This document shows positions 1-6,111 of a stretch of 14,020 nucleotides of DNA, piece by piece; position 1 is the first letter of the stretch, and every line of letters starts with the position of its first letter. The notes under the pieces are model-generated. The model was not told the DNA's origin. It saw only the letters and a program-made list of their open reading frames with translations, and searched no databases. The stretch is from Ktedonobacter sp. 13_1_20CM_4_53_11 (GTDB lineage Bacteria > Chloroflexota > Ktedonobacteria > Ktedonobacterales > Ktedonobacteraceae): positions 1 through 14,020 of the forward strand of contig MNIY01000127.1 in NCBI GenBank assembly GCA_001919995.1, read 5' to 3'. A program made the translations under genes and the position numbers.

Positions 1-44
1 GTAACTATTGAACAATCACTATGTGGACGAGAAAGGAGCAGGCC

Positions 45-251
45 ATGTATACCGTGATCCGCAAATACAATCAGAATCTGGGAACCGTTCTCAGTTATTA
101 CGATTTTCACATCCACCTCAAAATCATCCCTGAGCTTCCTTTCGGTCGGTCAGGACCGACATCGAACCAAGATGTAGATCGTTTTGGTACTCGATCGTCA
201 TGCCGCGGCAATAATCGGACCATAGCTTGTCCAGGATACCCAGGATTCTGA
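45..251 (+). pseudogene. Probable 5' remnant of a small ABM-type (antibiotic-monooxygenase-fold-like) protein gene
   Basis: The ATG at 45 follows a strong ribosome binding site (AAGGAG, six bases before the start), so a real gene once began here. The first residues, MYTVIRKYN, resemble the opening of small stress-responsive alpha/beta-barrel or antibiotic-monooxygenase-like proteins of about 95-100 residues. After about residue 13-20 the reading frame loses that character. It becomes low-complexity and simply reads the antisense of the minus-strand gene at 124-303 until a stop at 251, giving 68 codons. I infer that a deletion fused the head of this gene to the tail of its neighbour. The family assignment rests on nine or so residues recognised from memory and is weak. 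The presence of a genuine start site is better supported. Confidence 0.3.
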
Positions 252-303
252 TCCGGTATATTGCCAGTTCAAACAAACTGGTGCTTGGGCGATAGTTTCC
301 CAT
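124..303 (-). pseudogene. Small conserved hypothetical protein, apparently C-terminally truncated
   Basis: A 59-codon frame starts at the ATG at 303-301. An AAGGA motif lies seven bases upstream (311-315 on the complementary strand), an ideal spacing. The protein contains IYRIRILGILDKLWSDYCRG and MTIEYQND...SVLT. This matches the pattern of a short Chloroflexota family (YRIRV-x-GHLD-x-W-x-x-W-x-GMTI...VLTG-x-x-x-DQAALHGLL) that I recall but cannot name. In that family the VLTG motif is followed by about 30 more residues ending near LPLLSV. Here the sequence switches to DRKEAQG and stops, at the place where the head-on gene from position 45 runs in. It is probably a truncated copy. Its function is unknown. 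Confidence 0.45.
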
Positions 304-968
304 GGCACATTCCTTGGGTAACTAACACGACCACTGTCAGTGAGTCAATAAGCAATAGTTATCGGAATGCTGAAAGCAGCGGGGCTCTTGCACAAGAGAT
401 GCCAACCTCTGGTTAGCCGCCGGGTGATGAGCACAATGAAGCTTCGAGTATTCGCCGCCCCAACAAGTTCTTCTACAAGTTCGAACGCAGCCCCTGCAAA
501 CTCTCCTGCGGATTCACCACGTATTTACTGCTAGCATGCCATCCTCTCTTTGAGTGTGCACTATTTGTCAGCTCCAGATCCTCTCTCAATGAAGAGCAAC
601 AGGTATTGCTCTACGTCCCGCTGCATCCAGAGAAGCGATTGCCATTGGTATACGCGCTTCTGGTAGATAATGAGATGTCGAGCACGACTCTCAGAACTGT
701 CCAGAACCAACCGGTCACGCCGACAAGGACTAGTGCAAACACATTGCTCCATCCCACCCAGGTGGAGTGCCTGCCCGCTGTAGAAGCCTACAAATTAGTG
801 TGTTCTGAGGGTGTTTTTTCGTCGAGGAGCAGGTACTCTGTAGACAGAGTGGCAGCGATTGGCGAATGCGATCCAGTGGAATCGGGCATCCCTTCCAACC
901 GATGAAATTCAACGAAGCCACAGTTCGAGGGAGATCAAAGTCAGGGAGATTCAGGAGGAGCCAATGAT
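304..968. other. Gene-poor stretch without a convincing gene
   Basis: I see no gene here that I can support. One plus-strand frame stays open from 414 to 905 (about 164 codons), but it has no ATG or GTG at its front. Its only early starts are weak, with no ribosome binding site, and it matches nothing I recognise. A small near-palindrome, CTCTTGCACAAGAG, lies near 388. CACTGTCAGTG at 332-342 is an 11-bp palindrome. It sits in the spacer of a possible minus-strand promoter for the 124-303 gene (TTGACT at 343-348, 17-bp spacer, poor TTAGTT at 320-325). Repeat copy A lies at 730-838. Confidence 0.6.
730..838 (-). repeat. Dispersed degenerate repeat, copy A (about 109 bp)
   Basis: Read on the minus strand, this begins GAGTACCTGC. 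After 19 bases comes CTCAGAACACACTAATTTG, and about 50 bases later GTTTGCACTAG. The same ordered blocks at nearly the same spacing occur on the plus strand at 10232-10339 (copy B) and 5682-5791 (copy C). Over the first 48 bases I count 38 identities between A and B, including 18 of 19 in the core block. The strand given follows the orientation shared with B and C. No coding potential explains the conservation. The outer limits are approximate. Confidence 0.55.
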
Positions 969-987
969 TTGCTCGGGGGTATGAGCA
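953..987 (+). promoter_or_regulatory. Ribosome binding site with a six-codon mini-ORF overlapping the next start
   Basis: AGGAGGAG at 953-960 is the strongest Shine-Dalgarno in the area. The nearest start is ATG at 964, five to six bases away. It opens a frame of only six codons (MICSGV) whose TGA at 982-984 overlaps the ATG at 981-983 of the membrane-protein gene. The same ribosome binding site could also serve the in-frame TTG at 969, at a spacing of 10. The sequence therefore allows either a TTG start or a translationally coupled leader peptide. It does not decide between them. Confidence 0.4.
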
Positions 988-1571
988 TGAGTAAGGAACA
1001 GTTGCGCGAAATAACGATACATCTTAACGGCATACAAGACCTTTTTGCGGATCCAGAACCCGGTTCGGACAGGTATGTTTCGGAGATGGACTATCTATAC
1101 CGTGAAATCAATACCTATTCACTTCGAGAGAAGTTCCGTGAGAAGCTCAAGGTGAGAATTGAACTTCCACGAGAACAAATCACCGAAGGCCTGCTGGAGA
1201 GAACCAGGCAAAAGATGAAGCTGTACTGCCAATTCAAAATTGAGGAGAACCAAAAGGCGCTGGTTGCTCTACGTCACCAAGGGATCGCTTCGCTGTGGGT
1301 CGGACTGACTGTTCTGGCGATTTGTTTGGTGCTGGCGGGTATGTTTACCCTGGTAGCTAAGTTGGGAGCGAATAATATACTTCTGGCGTTATTAGCGATT
1401 CCAGCGGAAGGCTTTTTGATCGCCGGCTGGGTAGCAATGTGGCAACCGGCCGAACTTTTGCTGTACGATTGGTGGCCTTTCCGGCGGGACATCCGCATTT
1501 ATCAGCACATCGCGGAGGCCGATATCGCTCTCAGAGCCGTGGGGGCAGAAGGAGAATTCTGGTGCTCCTGA
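969..1571 (+). CDS. Hypothetical membrane protein with two transmembrane helices
   Basis: A 200-codon gene of unknown family. Residues 1-100 are soluble and charged (KEQLREITIHLNGIQDLF, then REKFREKLKVRIELP), as in a cytoplasmic helical domain. Two hydrophobic segments follow, near residues 107-130 (ASLWVGLTVLAICLVLAG) and 136-158. The tail WWPFRRDIRIYQHIAEADI puts positive charges right after the second helix, so both ends probably lie in the cytoplasm. No catalytic motif is visible. The start is uncertain. TTG at 969 has the best spacing to AGGAGG, while ATG at 981 or 987 would shorten the protein by four or six residues. It stands alone: the next features downstream are IS6 and IS66 scraps. 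It looks intact and its function is not known. Confidence 0.7.
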   Translation: MLGGMSMSKEQLREITIHLNGIQDLFADPEPGSDRYVSEMDYLYREINTYSLREKFREKLKVRIELPREQITEGLLERTRQKMKLYCQFKIEENQKALVALRHQGIASLWVGLTVLAICLVLAGMFTLVAKLGANNILLALLAIPAEGFLIAGWVAMWQPAELLLYDWWPFRRDIRIYQHIAEADIALRAVGAEGEFWCS

Positions 1572-1664
1572 CGTGCTTATTCGGCTTTCTTCCGGAGGTA
1601 TTGTCAACCTGCCGAAAAGCGAAATCTCTGGCTTACTGATGGCATGAAAACCACATCACTGCTC

Positions 1665-1991
1665 CCAATGTCAAAGGCTTTCGCTTCCCGCCTGAAATCA
1701 TCAGCCACGCTGATTGGGGAAACGGCAGGGCGAATGTTACAGGGCTACGAGGTGATGAACATGATTGTGTGCCGCGTAGGGGAACAGGTCGTGCTTCCTG
1801 GGCGGTCAGCAGAAGACGTGTATGGCGAAGGGGAAAGCCGTACCGCAAGGGACAGATACTCGGGGTGAACAAAGGAGATATCACTGGGCAGGTCACCTTC
1901 ATCGTCCGCCTCTTTGGAGAGGCAGCCTAAGCCCAACAAGAACGGCGAACCCCCTCCCACGGGTTCCTCTCAGAGTTTTTGCAACACAACC
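1665..1991 (+). mobile_element. IS6-family relic: N-terminal scrap fused to a C-terminal end, with a terminal repeat
   Basis: In one frame, 1670-1708 reads VKGFRFPPEIISHA, the typical opening of one IS6 transposase subgroup. From about 1710, another frame reads ETAGRMLQGYEVMNMI, the C-terminal region of a different IS6 subgroup. That C-terminus resumes in a third frame at 1844 (RKGQILGVNKGDITGQVTFI, then VRLFGEAA and a stop at 1928-1930). The 77 bases at 1767-1843 interrupt the usual MNMI-RKGQ junction and shift the frame. TTTTTGCAACACAACC at 1976-1991 matches the GGTT-x-TGTTGCAAA terminal inverted repeat of IS6 elements read outward, which marks the right end. No left end was found. The catalytic DDE core is absent, so the relic is inactive. 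Confidence 0.65.
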
Positions 1992-2015
1992 AACGCTCTT
2001 GTGTCTGATGAATGA

Positions 2016-2096
2016 GCGTTCCAGCAGGCGCAGGCCGGCGTGCTGCGGTTCTTGGAAGATTTCTCCGTGCCCTTTGACAAAATCCGGGTGCTATAT
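2016..2096 (+). pseudogene. IS66-family transposase C-terminal scrap
   Basis: Right after an in-frame stop, the frame from 2016 reads AFQQAQAGVLRFLEDFSVPF and then DK. IS66 transposases carry a conserved FL-x-D-x-x-VPFDNNQAERDLRM segment near their C-terminus. Adding one base after TTTGACAA (near 2080) restores FDNN here, so a single-base deletion disrupted the motif. Nothing more of the element is recognisable in the neighbourhood. The scrap matters because its TTTGACAA supplies a perfect TTGACA hexamer (2074-2079) just upstream of the DUF4239 gene. Confidence 0.45.
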
Positions 2097-2104
2097 GATG
2101 GATA

Positions 2105-2120
2105 CTAATGTTAACATTAG
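2105..2120. promoter_or_regulatory. Perfect 16-bp palindrome (operator candidate) before the DUF4239 gene
   Basis: CTAATGTTAACATTAG is identical to its reverse complement over all 16 bases. It lies 24 bases before the ATG at 2145 and just upstream of the ribosome binding site (CAGGAGG, about 2129-2135). Upstream are TTGACA at 2074-2079 and TATGAT at 2094-2099. Their spacer is only 14 bp, short for a sigma-70 promoter, so the promoter assignment is uncertain. The size, symmetry and position fit an operator for a dimeric repressor such as a TetR- or MarR-type protein, but no such regulator is encoded in the window. Confidence 0.5.
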
Positions 2121-2144
2121 GAACAGCTCAGGAGGCACATTATA

Positions 2145-2930
2145 ATGGATGCATTTCTCGACGCCATACCGGCTTGGCTTCTCTTTATTCTCATTGTCGG
2201 CGGTTCAGTAGGGTTGGCTTGGGCCGGGACAGTGCTGCTGCGTCGCCGAACGACAGCGCCAACGGATGAGAAGCACAATGAGGTAGCTGGTTTCATTTTC
2301 GCTACGGTGGGGGTCATCTACGCAGTGCTGCTCGCGTTTACGGTCATCATCGTCTTGGAACAGCACCTTGCAGCCGAAAGTGCTGTGTCACAAGAAGCCG
2401 CGGCTCTGATTACGGTCGTCTATGATACCTCCTCGTTTCCTGAACCGGCGCGCGGCCAGGTCCACGACCAGCTTCGTGCCTATGCCCAGTTTGTGATCAA
2501 TGATGAATGGAGAACAATAGACGAAGGCACGCTGGAGCGCGAGGAGAGTAGGGGCGCCCTAGCCGCGATCAACACCATGTGGAGCATCTACCGAAGCCTC
2601 CCCCCAGGCCAAGTGGACCCCCATACCACGGACAGTTTGGACAACCTGAGTGCCCAAAGGGCCATACGTCTTCAATCCAATGTGGCAGCCTTGCCCGAGG
2701 TCCTTTGGTTCGGGCTGCTGTTTGGGGGAGTGGTGACGATCTGCTTCTGCCTGGTCTTACACATGAAGAACGTCCAGCTCCACGCAGCATTGACGGCCCT
2801 GCTGACTGGCCTGATCGCCACGAGCCTCTGGATGATCGTGCTGATCAATCATCCCTTCGCTGGTGATCTGCACGTATCCACCGACGCCTTTCGGCATGCC
2901 ATCTACGTGATCGATAGCTTGCCACGGTGA
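2145..2930 (+). CDS. DUF4239 (bestrophin-like) four-helix membrane protein
   Basis: 261 residues, start fixed by AGGAGG nine bases upstream of the ATG. Two hydrophobic helices (about 9-32 and 48-70) are followed by a long soluble loop (about 72-185) and two more helices (about 187-207 and 212-235). The layout and the segments HNEVAGFIFATVGVIYAVLL and INHPFAGDLHVS are characteristic of the DUF4239 family. Some databases call it a bestrophin-like domain, which suggests an ion-channel-like fold, but no biochemical role is established for these proteins. The length is normal for the family and nothing is missing. It is monocistronic in this window. A weak stem, GTGAGG/CCTCGC, overlaps its end at about 2925-2947 without a T-run. 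The palindrome at 2105-2120 suggests repression by a dimeric regulator. Confidence 0.85.
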   Translation: MDAFLDAIPAWLLFILIVGGSVGLAWAGTVLLRRRTTAPTDEKHNEVAGFIFATVGVIYAVLLAFTVIIVLEQHLAAESAVSQEAAALITVVYDTSSFPEPARGQVHDQLRAYAQFVINDEWRTIDEGTLEREESRGALAAINTMWSIYRSLPPGQVDPHTTDSLDNLSAQRAIRLQSNVAALPEVLWFGLLFGGVVTICFCLVLHMKNVQLHAALTALLTGLIATSLWMIVLINHPFAGDLHVSTDAFRHAIYVIDSLPR

Positions 2931-2977
2931 GGGGTAAAAAACCTCGCATCTCAGACTCTGTTGACGAATGCGAGTAA

Positions 2978-3905
2978 CTACTCAGGTGCCCAAGCGAGTG
3001 GTAAAGGTTGACCATGGAAGACAGCCGTCAGAGCAGAGAGCATGGGGTGTCCTTGCTTGTGCATCGTCGAGGTTGTTCGTGAAAGGAATGCGCAGGTCGT
3101 CGAGCAAAGCCAGCACTTGCTCGGCGCGCCCGAGCAGCGTATCCAGCAGATTCTTGGCCTTACTTTGCTTGCGCCTACCCTTGTGCGATCCTGCGGAAGA
3201 GGCGGGTGGCGGCGGTTGAGCCGCATAGCCAGCCGCCACAATCTCGAAGTAGCGCGCGGCCCATTCGTCGCGCTCCATGGCGGGAACCGAGGGCAGGTGG
3301 AGCAGACGCCACTCGTGGCATGCGTCATGCAGATCGAGCAAGAAGTCCTGTATCTCCACGGCCCACTACTGATGCTCCGGCTCGGCGACTGCCGCACAAT
3401 CGCGCACCAGGTGGGCTCCACGGATACTGTGAGCACAGTCATAGCCATCATAGCTGGCCAGTCGATCGTGCATGCCTCGCGAGGCATGCCACGCCAGATG
3501 GGTCAGGAAGCGAGTACAGTTCACATGCAACCAATGAAGCATCCCATACACGCGGATGCCAGTCTCATCTCCATGCTGGAGCCGACTGGCTCCAATCAGC
3601 TCGGCAATGCGCTCAACCGTCGGAGCCAGCCGCTCGGCGGCCAGTTTGTTCCACGGAAGCCTGGTCGCTTCCGCGATCTGGCACCCACAGATCGCGGCGA
3701 GAGCCTCACAGGTGCGAGCCGTGGGAAGCAATTGCCCCTGGTGCAGATACACGGCCAACACTTGCCTGTTGGGACCATATTGGACGGAGGCAGTGACCTA
3801 AGCGGGGAAACTGCCCAGGCTTCTGGTGTGATGGTGGGACAACAGATGGCTTCGATCTGATGCTCTTGGGCCAGCAGGCTGTACTGGCTACTTGGCACAT
3901 CTGTT
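2978..3905 (-). pseudogene. IS66-family transposase pseudogene
   Basis: Reading down the minus strand, the order is HQIEAICCP (near 3870), a frameshift near 3843, SFPA then TAG (3800-3798), VTASVQYGPNRQVLAVYLHQ, and the transposase core with HGDETGIRVYGMLHWLHVNC. After it come RGMHDRLASYDGYDCAHS, a second TAG (3368-3366), WAVEIQDFLLDLHDACHEW and LALLDDLRIPFTNN. In a shifted frame it ends with KQGHPMLSALTAVFHGQPLP and a stop at 2980. These are signature IS66 TnpC segments. Two internal blocks are missing: about 18 residues at the 3470-3489 palindrome, and about 45-50 residues between FTNN and KQGHP, which removes the QAERD motif. The N-terminal third is also lost, at the boundary with the integrase-type relic. 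Both nonsense codons are amber, as expected from CAG to TAG changes. The gene is clearly inactive. Confidence 0.85.
3470..3489. repeat. Perfect 20-bp palindrome at an internal deletion junction
   Basis: GCATGCCTCGCGAGGCATGC is self-complementary over all 20 bases. On the minus strand it encodes the HASRGM junction of the IS66 relic. Intact relatives have roughly HAKRGK...RGRAMHD with about 18 residues between the two RG motifs. The likely origin is deletion between two short CGAGGCA direct repeats, which brought two half-sites together. It is probably a by-product of decay rather than a functional site. Confidence 0.55.
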
Positions 3906-3909
3906 ATGT

Positions 3910-4624
3910 ACGAATAGAGATCGCATCTTTCTCGTGCTCTTGGCTGGGGCGGTTCGGGTATGGAAGCAAGCTCTATTGCTTGTCCAGGAAGACGACTCTG
4001 CTGCGTTTGCCATCGAGAAGCATTTCGTTTATTTGGGAAACACCAGTCAAAGGCCCGTGCTACACAACCGAGGATATCTCCAGAGACTATTGCCTTGATC
4101 AGGGAAATGGCAACGAAGAATCGACTCTGGGGAGCTGAGCGGATTCGCGAGGATTGACTTCAACTTGGTATTCATGTCTGCAAGCGCACCATTCAGAAAT
4201 ACATGAGACGAGTTCGCGCACCACGACCAAGAGGGCAAAATTGGGCGACGTTCCTGCACAACCATGCCCAAGACGTCTGGGCTTGTGACTTCTTGCAGAT
4301 AACCGATCTCTTCTTTCGCCCGCTCTTTGCCTTTTTCATGATCGAGCGGAAGATCCCGACGAGTGATGCATGTTGGCACAACACGATCCCCTACCGACGC
4401 CTGGGTGGCGCAGCAGCTTCGAGAAGCGACTCCCTATGGGCAAGCACCGAAGTTCCTCATTTGTGTGTGATAACGAGAGCAAATTTGGGCCTTGGTTCGC
4501 TCGTGTGGCTACAACCGGTGCCATAGAGATCCTCAAAACACCCTCTCGCGCTCCGCAAGGCAATGCCATCTGTGAGCGCTTCATGAGGCACATTGGGTTC
4601 GACCCCGTTCATGATGATTCGTGA
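3910..4624 (+). pseudogene. Integrase-core (IS3-like, DDE) transposase pseudogene
   Basis: Homology starts with NRDRIFLVLLAGAVRVWKQA (frame 1). It passes through indels near 3985-4010 into QPRISPETIALIREMATKNR then LWGAERIRED, reaches a TGA stop at 4155-4157, and continues in the same frame with GIHVCKRTIQKYMRRVRAPR and QDVWACDFLQITDLFFRPLF. An extra base near 4350 shifts to VMHVGTTRSPTDAWVAQQLR then EATPYGQAPKFLI. A second shift near 4470 gives CDNESKFGPWFARV and RAPQGNAICERFM. The catalytic residues are recognisable (D in WACDF, D in CDNESK, E in ICERF). The sequence loses homology after ICERFM at about 4587, so the usual C-terminal 40 or so residues (RECLDH...) are absent. One nonsense codon and at least three shifts make it dead. 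It abuts the opposed IS66 relic within a few bases. Confidence 0.8.
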
Positions 4625-5310
4625 GAGCCAATCACGCCTTTGGCTTCAGCTTGCTCACCACGCAGACTTATGATCAAGATGAACATGCTGATCACAAACA
4701 CCCATGCCGGAAAGACCAGGATCAACCAGAGCGTGAGGTTGCTGCTCACCAGCAGCAGCAACGCCAAGGCGTAGGTGAGGAACACAAACAAGCGCGGCAT
4801 CACGCGAGTACGAATCCAAATGGTGCCCAACGATATCATGAACACGCCCGCCATGCGAATGGCATACACGTTGGTGATCGTGTACATAATCGCACGCCCA
4901 AAGATAATGACGCCGCTCTTCGTCAACGTGTCCGCTGCGATGGCGTAGCTGGCAAGGATACCGCCTGCGACCGCAGCGGAGGCAAATATCATCGCCAGAA
5001 ACAGTAATCCGCTGCCAAAGAACACGGTCGAAAAGAATTGGTCTTCCAATGTTCCAAGGCGATCACGCACCACACCCATGAACCACAGAAATGCGATGCC
5101 AGCAAAAGGCACCAGCGTCAGCGCCAGCGAAACCGTAGCTGTGTTCCCCTGGAGCCATGCGGCGGTATTCGTCCCGCTCAATTCCTCGGGAAGGGCGAGT
5201 CGGATGAGCACGATACTGGCCGTGAACAACACGGAAAAGATGATCCCTGCGACCGCTGCAGCCCGCGGCGTCTTGAGGGCTTGACGCGTCAAGGCAACTT
5301 GTTGTTTCAT
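4609..5310 (-). CDS. Hypothetical six-helix integral membrane protein
   Basis: 233 residues with a GGGAG ribosome binding site seven bases before the ATG. Hydrophobic segments lie near residues 18-40, 59-81, 94-120, 145-166, 173-190 and 193-215. The short N-terminus (MKQQVALTRQALKTPR) is positively charged, so it probably sits in the cytoplasm. A conserved-looking stretch, ITNVYAIRMAGVFMISLGTI then WIRTRVMPR, lies in the second half. No transporter or enzyme signature is visible and I do not recognise the family. The last residues (KGVIGSHESS) run into the 3' end of the integrase-type relic, with 16 bases of overlap, so the original C-terminus may have been altered. A 14-bp palindrome, CTTGACGCGTCAAG, lies in its early coding region (5280-5293). 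It follows the small CxxC gene by 46 bp on the same strand and may be co-transcribed with it. Confidence 0.75.
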   Translation of the reverse strand: MKQQVALTRQALKTPRAAAVAGIIFSVLFTASIVLIRLALPEELSGTNTAAWLQGNTATVSLALTLVPFAGIAFLWFMGVVRDRLGTLEDQFFSTVFFGSGLLFLAMIFASAAVAGGILASYAIAADTLTKSGVIIFGRAIMYTITNVYAIRMAGVFMISLGTIWIRTRVMPRLFVFLTYALALLLLVSSNLTLWLILVFPAWVFVISMFILIISLRGEQAEAKGVIGSHESS

Positions 5311-5356
5311 TCCTTACTCCCATTGGTTGTGCCAGGTCCAAGACCTGACGGGTTTC

Positions 5357-5659
5357 TCACCGTTCGTTTAAGCTAAAAAGTATCATGTTGACGGCAGTTT
5401 CGCGGGACGTTGGCGACGCGTCCGAAAACCTGTCAGCCTTTTCATGCTCTTCCATTGCCATCGCCACAAGCAGACGTTCTTCACCCGTGATACTATACTC
5501 CTCAACTGTTGCATCTGCGCTGAAAGCGATTTGCACCCAGTTTATCTCGCCCGTGAATTCGTTGCCGCATAAGCCACAGCCTTCAGAGACAGGCAAACCA
5601 GCTTCGCTGTCAATAGCATGCTGGACATTCACAGTGTCACTTTTCCTGACGGAAAGCAC
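5357..5659 (-). CDS. Small hypothetical protein with a single CxxC motif
   Basis: Up to 100 residues from a GTG at 5659, with AGGAG (about 5670-5674 on the complementary strand) 10-11 bases upstream. A second GTG nine codons further in, preceded by AGGAAAAG, is an alternative start. The product is acidic and soluble. GCGLCGNEF holds the only two cysteines (about residues 28 and 31), followed by GEINWVQIAFSADATVEEY, which looks like beta-strands. One CxxC is too few for a zinc ribbon alone but could form half of one in a dimer, or a redox pair. No family is recognised. It is upstream of, and possibly co-transcribed with, the six-helix membrane protein. CAGGTC-CAA-GACCTG, a six-bp hairpin, lies between them at 5333-5347. 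Confidence 0.5.
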   Translation of the reverse strand: MLSVRKSDTVNVQHAIDSEAGLPVSEGCGLCGNEFTGEINWVQIAFSADATVEEYSITGEERLLVAMAMEEHEKADRFSDASPTSRETAVNMILFSLNER

Positions 5660-5676
5660 GTTAATCTCTGCTCCTA

Positions 5677-5682
5677 ATTATA
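5677..5682 (-). promoter_or_regulatory. Possible -10 box of the CxxC small-protein gene
   Basis: A consensus TATAAT hexamer lies on the minus strand, about 18 bases upstream of the putative GTG start at 5659. No good -35 element is seen 16-18 bases further upstream; that region is the beginning of repeat copy C. A transcript starting near 5670 would include little or no leader beyond the ribosome binding site. This is a weak single-element prediction. Confidence 0.3.
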
Positions 5683-5791
5683 GCTTGCAGGAATCAGGAA
5701 TATATCTTCAGAATGCGCTATTTTTTGGCACCTGCGGATAGTGTCAATAGGGCAAAAACACTACTTGGGTGGCACAGTGCGTTTGCACTAG
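5682..5791 (+). repeat. Dispersed degenerate repeat, copy C (about 110 bp)
   Basis: The order is CTTGC (5684-5688), then TTCAGAATGCGCTATTTTT at 5707-5725 (14 of 19 positions match copy B), then GTTTGCACTAG at 5781-5791 (the same 11 bases as copy A). Blocks and spacing agree with copies A and B to within five bases. The copy ends in a perfect hairpin, AGTGC-GTTT-GCACT (about 5776-5789), and also contains TAGTGT...ACACTA (about 5739-5763). It lies directly upstream of the CxxC gene and points away from it. Confidence 0.5.
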
Positions 5792-6111
5792 TGGTCAGAC
5801 ATTGTAGAAGGCAACGTATATCTGAAAAATAACGTGCATTGACGATGTGCTTTCGCTCCATCGATAGTATACTAGAGGCAGATGTCTTATGTTTTGCGTT
5901 CGTCGCAACGGATGTTTTATCGCATGAATCTACTGAGCTATGCTGTTCGCTCAAAGCTGAAGGCGAGTGAGAACTTCATTCCATCCACTGATGGAATGGC
6001 ACGAGCTCGCCAGCTACAACAGGATTGCAGCAAGATGGAGAAAAGCTGACTCAGATTTAGTCTCATCAATGAACTAGAAGAGGCTCTTGATGGACAGCGT
6101 CCTGGAGGCCT
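5792..6111. other. No gene seen; contains a strong hairpin and a palindrome
   Basis: Frames here lack ribosome binding sites and resemble no family. TAGTATACTA near 5867 is a 10-bp palindrome. The hairpin at 5977-5998 is listed separately. The right-hand part may be the non-coding end of the IS1 relic, but I cannot identify a terminal repeat. Confidence 0.6.
5977..5998. other. Nine-base-pair perfect hairpin
   Basis: CATTCCATC-CACT-GATGGAATG forms nine uninterrupted pairs with a four-base loop. There is no T-run on either side, so it is a poor intrinsic terminator. It lies outside any gene, 114 bp from the IS1 relic. Confidence 0.5.

Noticed and set aside
2925..2947. Stem GTGAGG/CCTCGC at the end of the DUF4239 gene as a terminator
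   Set aside because: Only six pairs including a wobble, partly within the stop region, with no T-run.
3042..3860. Plus-strand open frame of 272 codons
   Set aside because: It lies antisense to the IS66 pseudogene. The minus strand carries the recognisable motifs, and the long frame reflects codon bias of that strand.
4596..4608. GGGTTCGACCCC resembles a tRNA T-arm
   Set aside because: No acceptor, D or anticodon arms can be formed around it; it lies at the end of a transposase relic.
5718..5954. Minus-strand open frame of 78 codons
   Set aside because: It has a TTG start with no ribosome binding site, overlaps repeat copy C, and has low-complexity serine-rich content.
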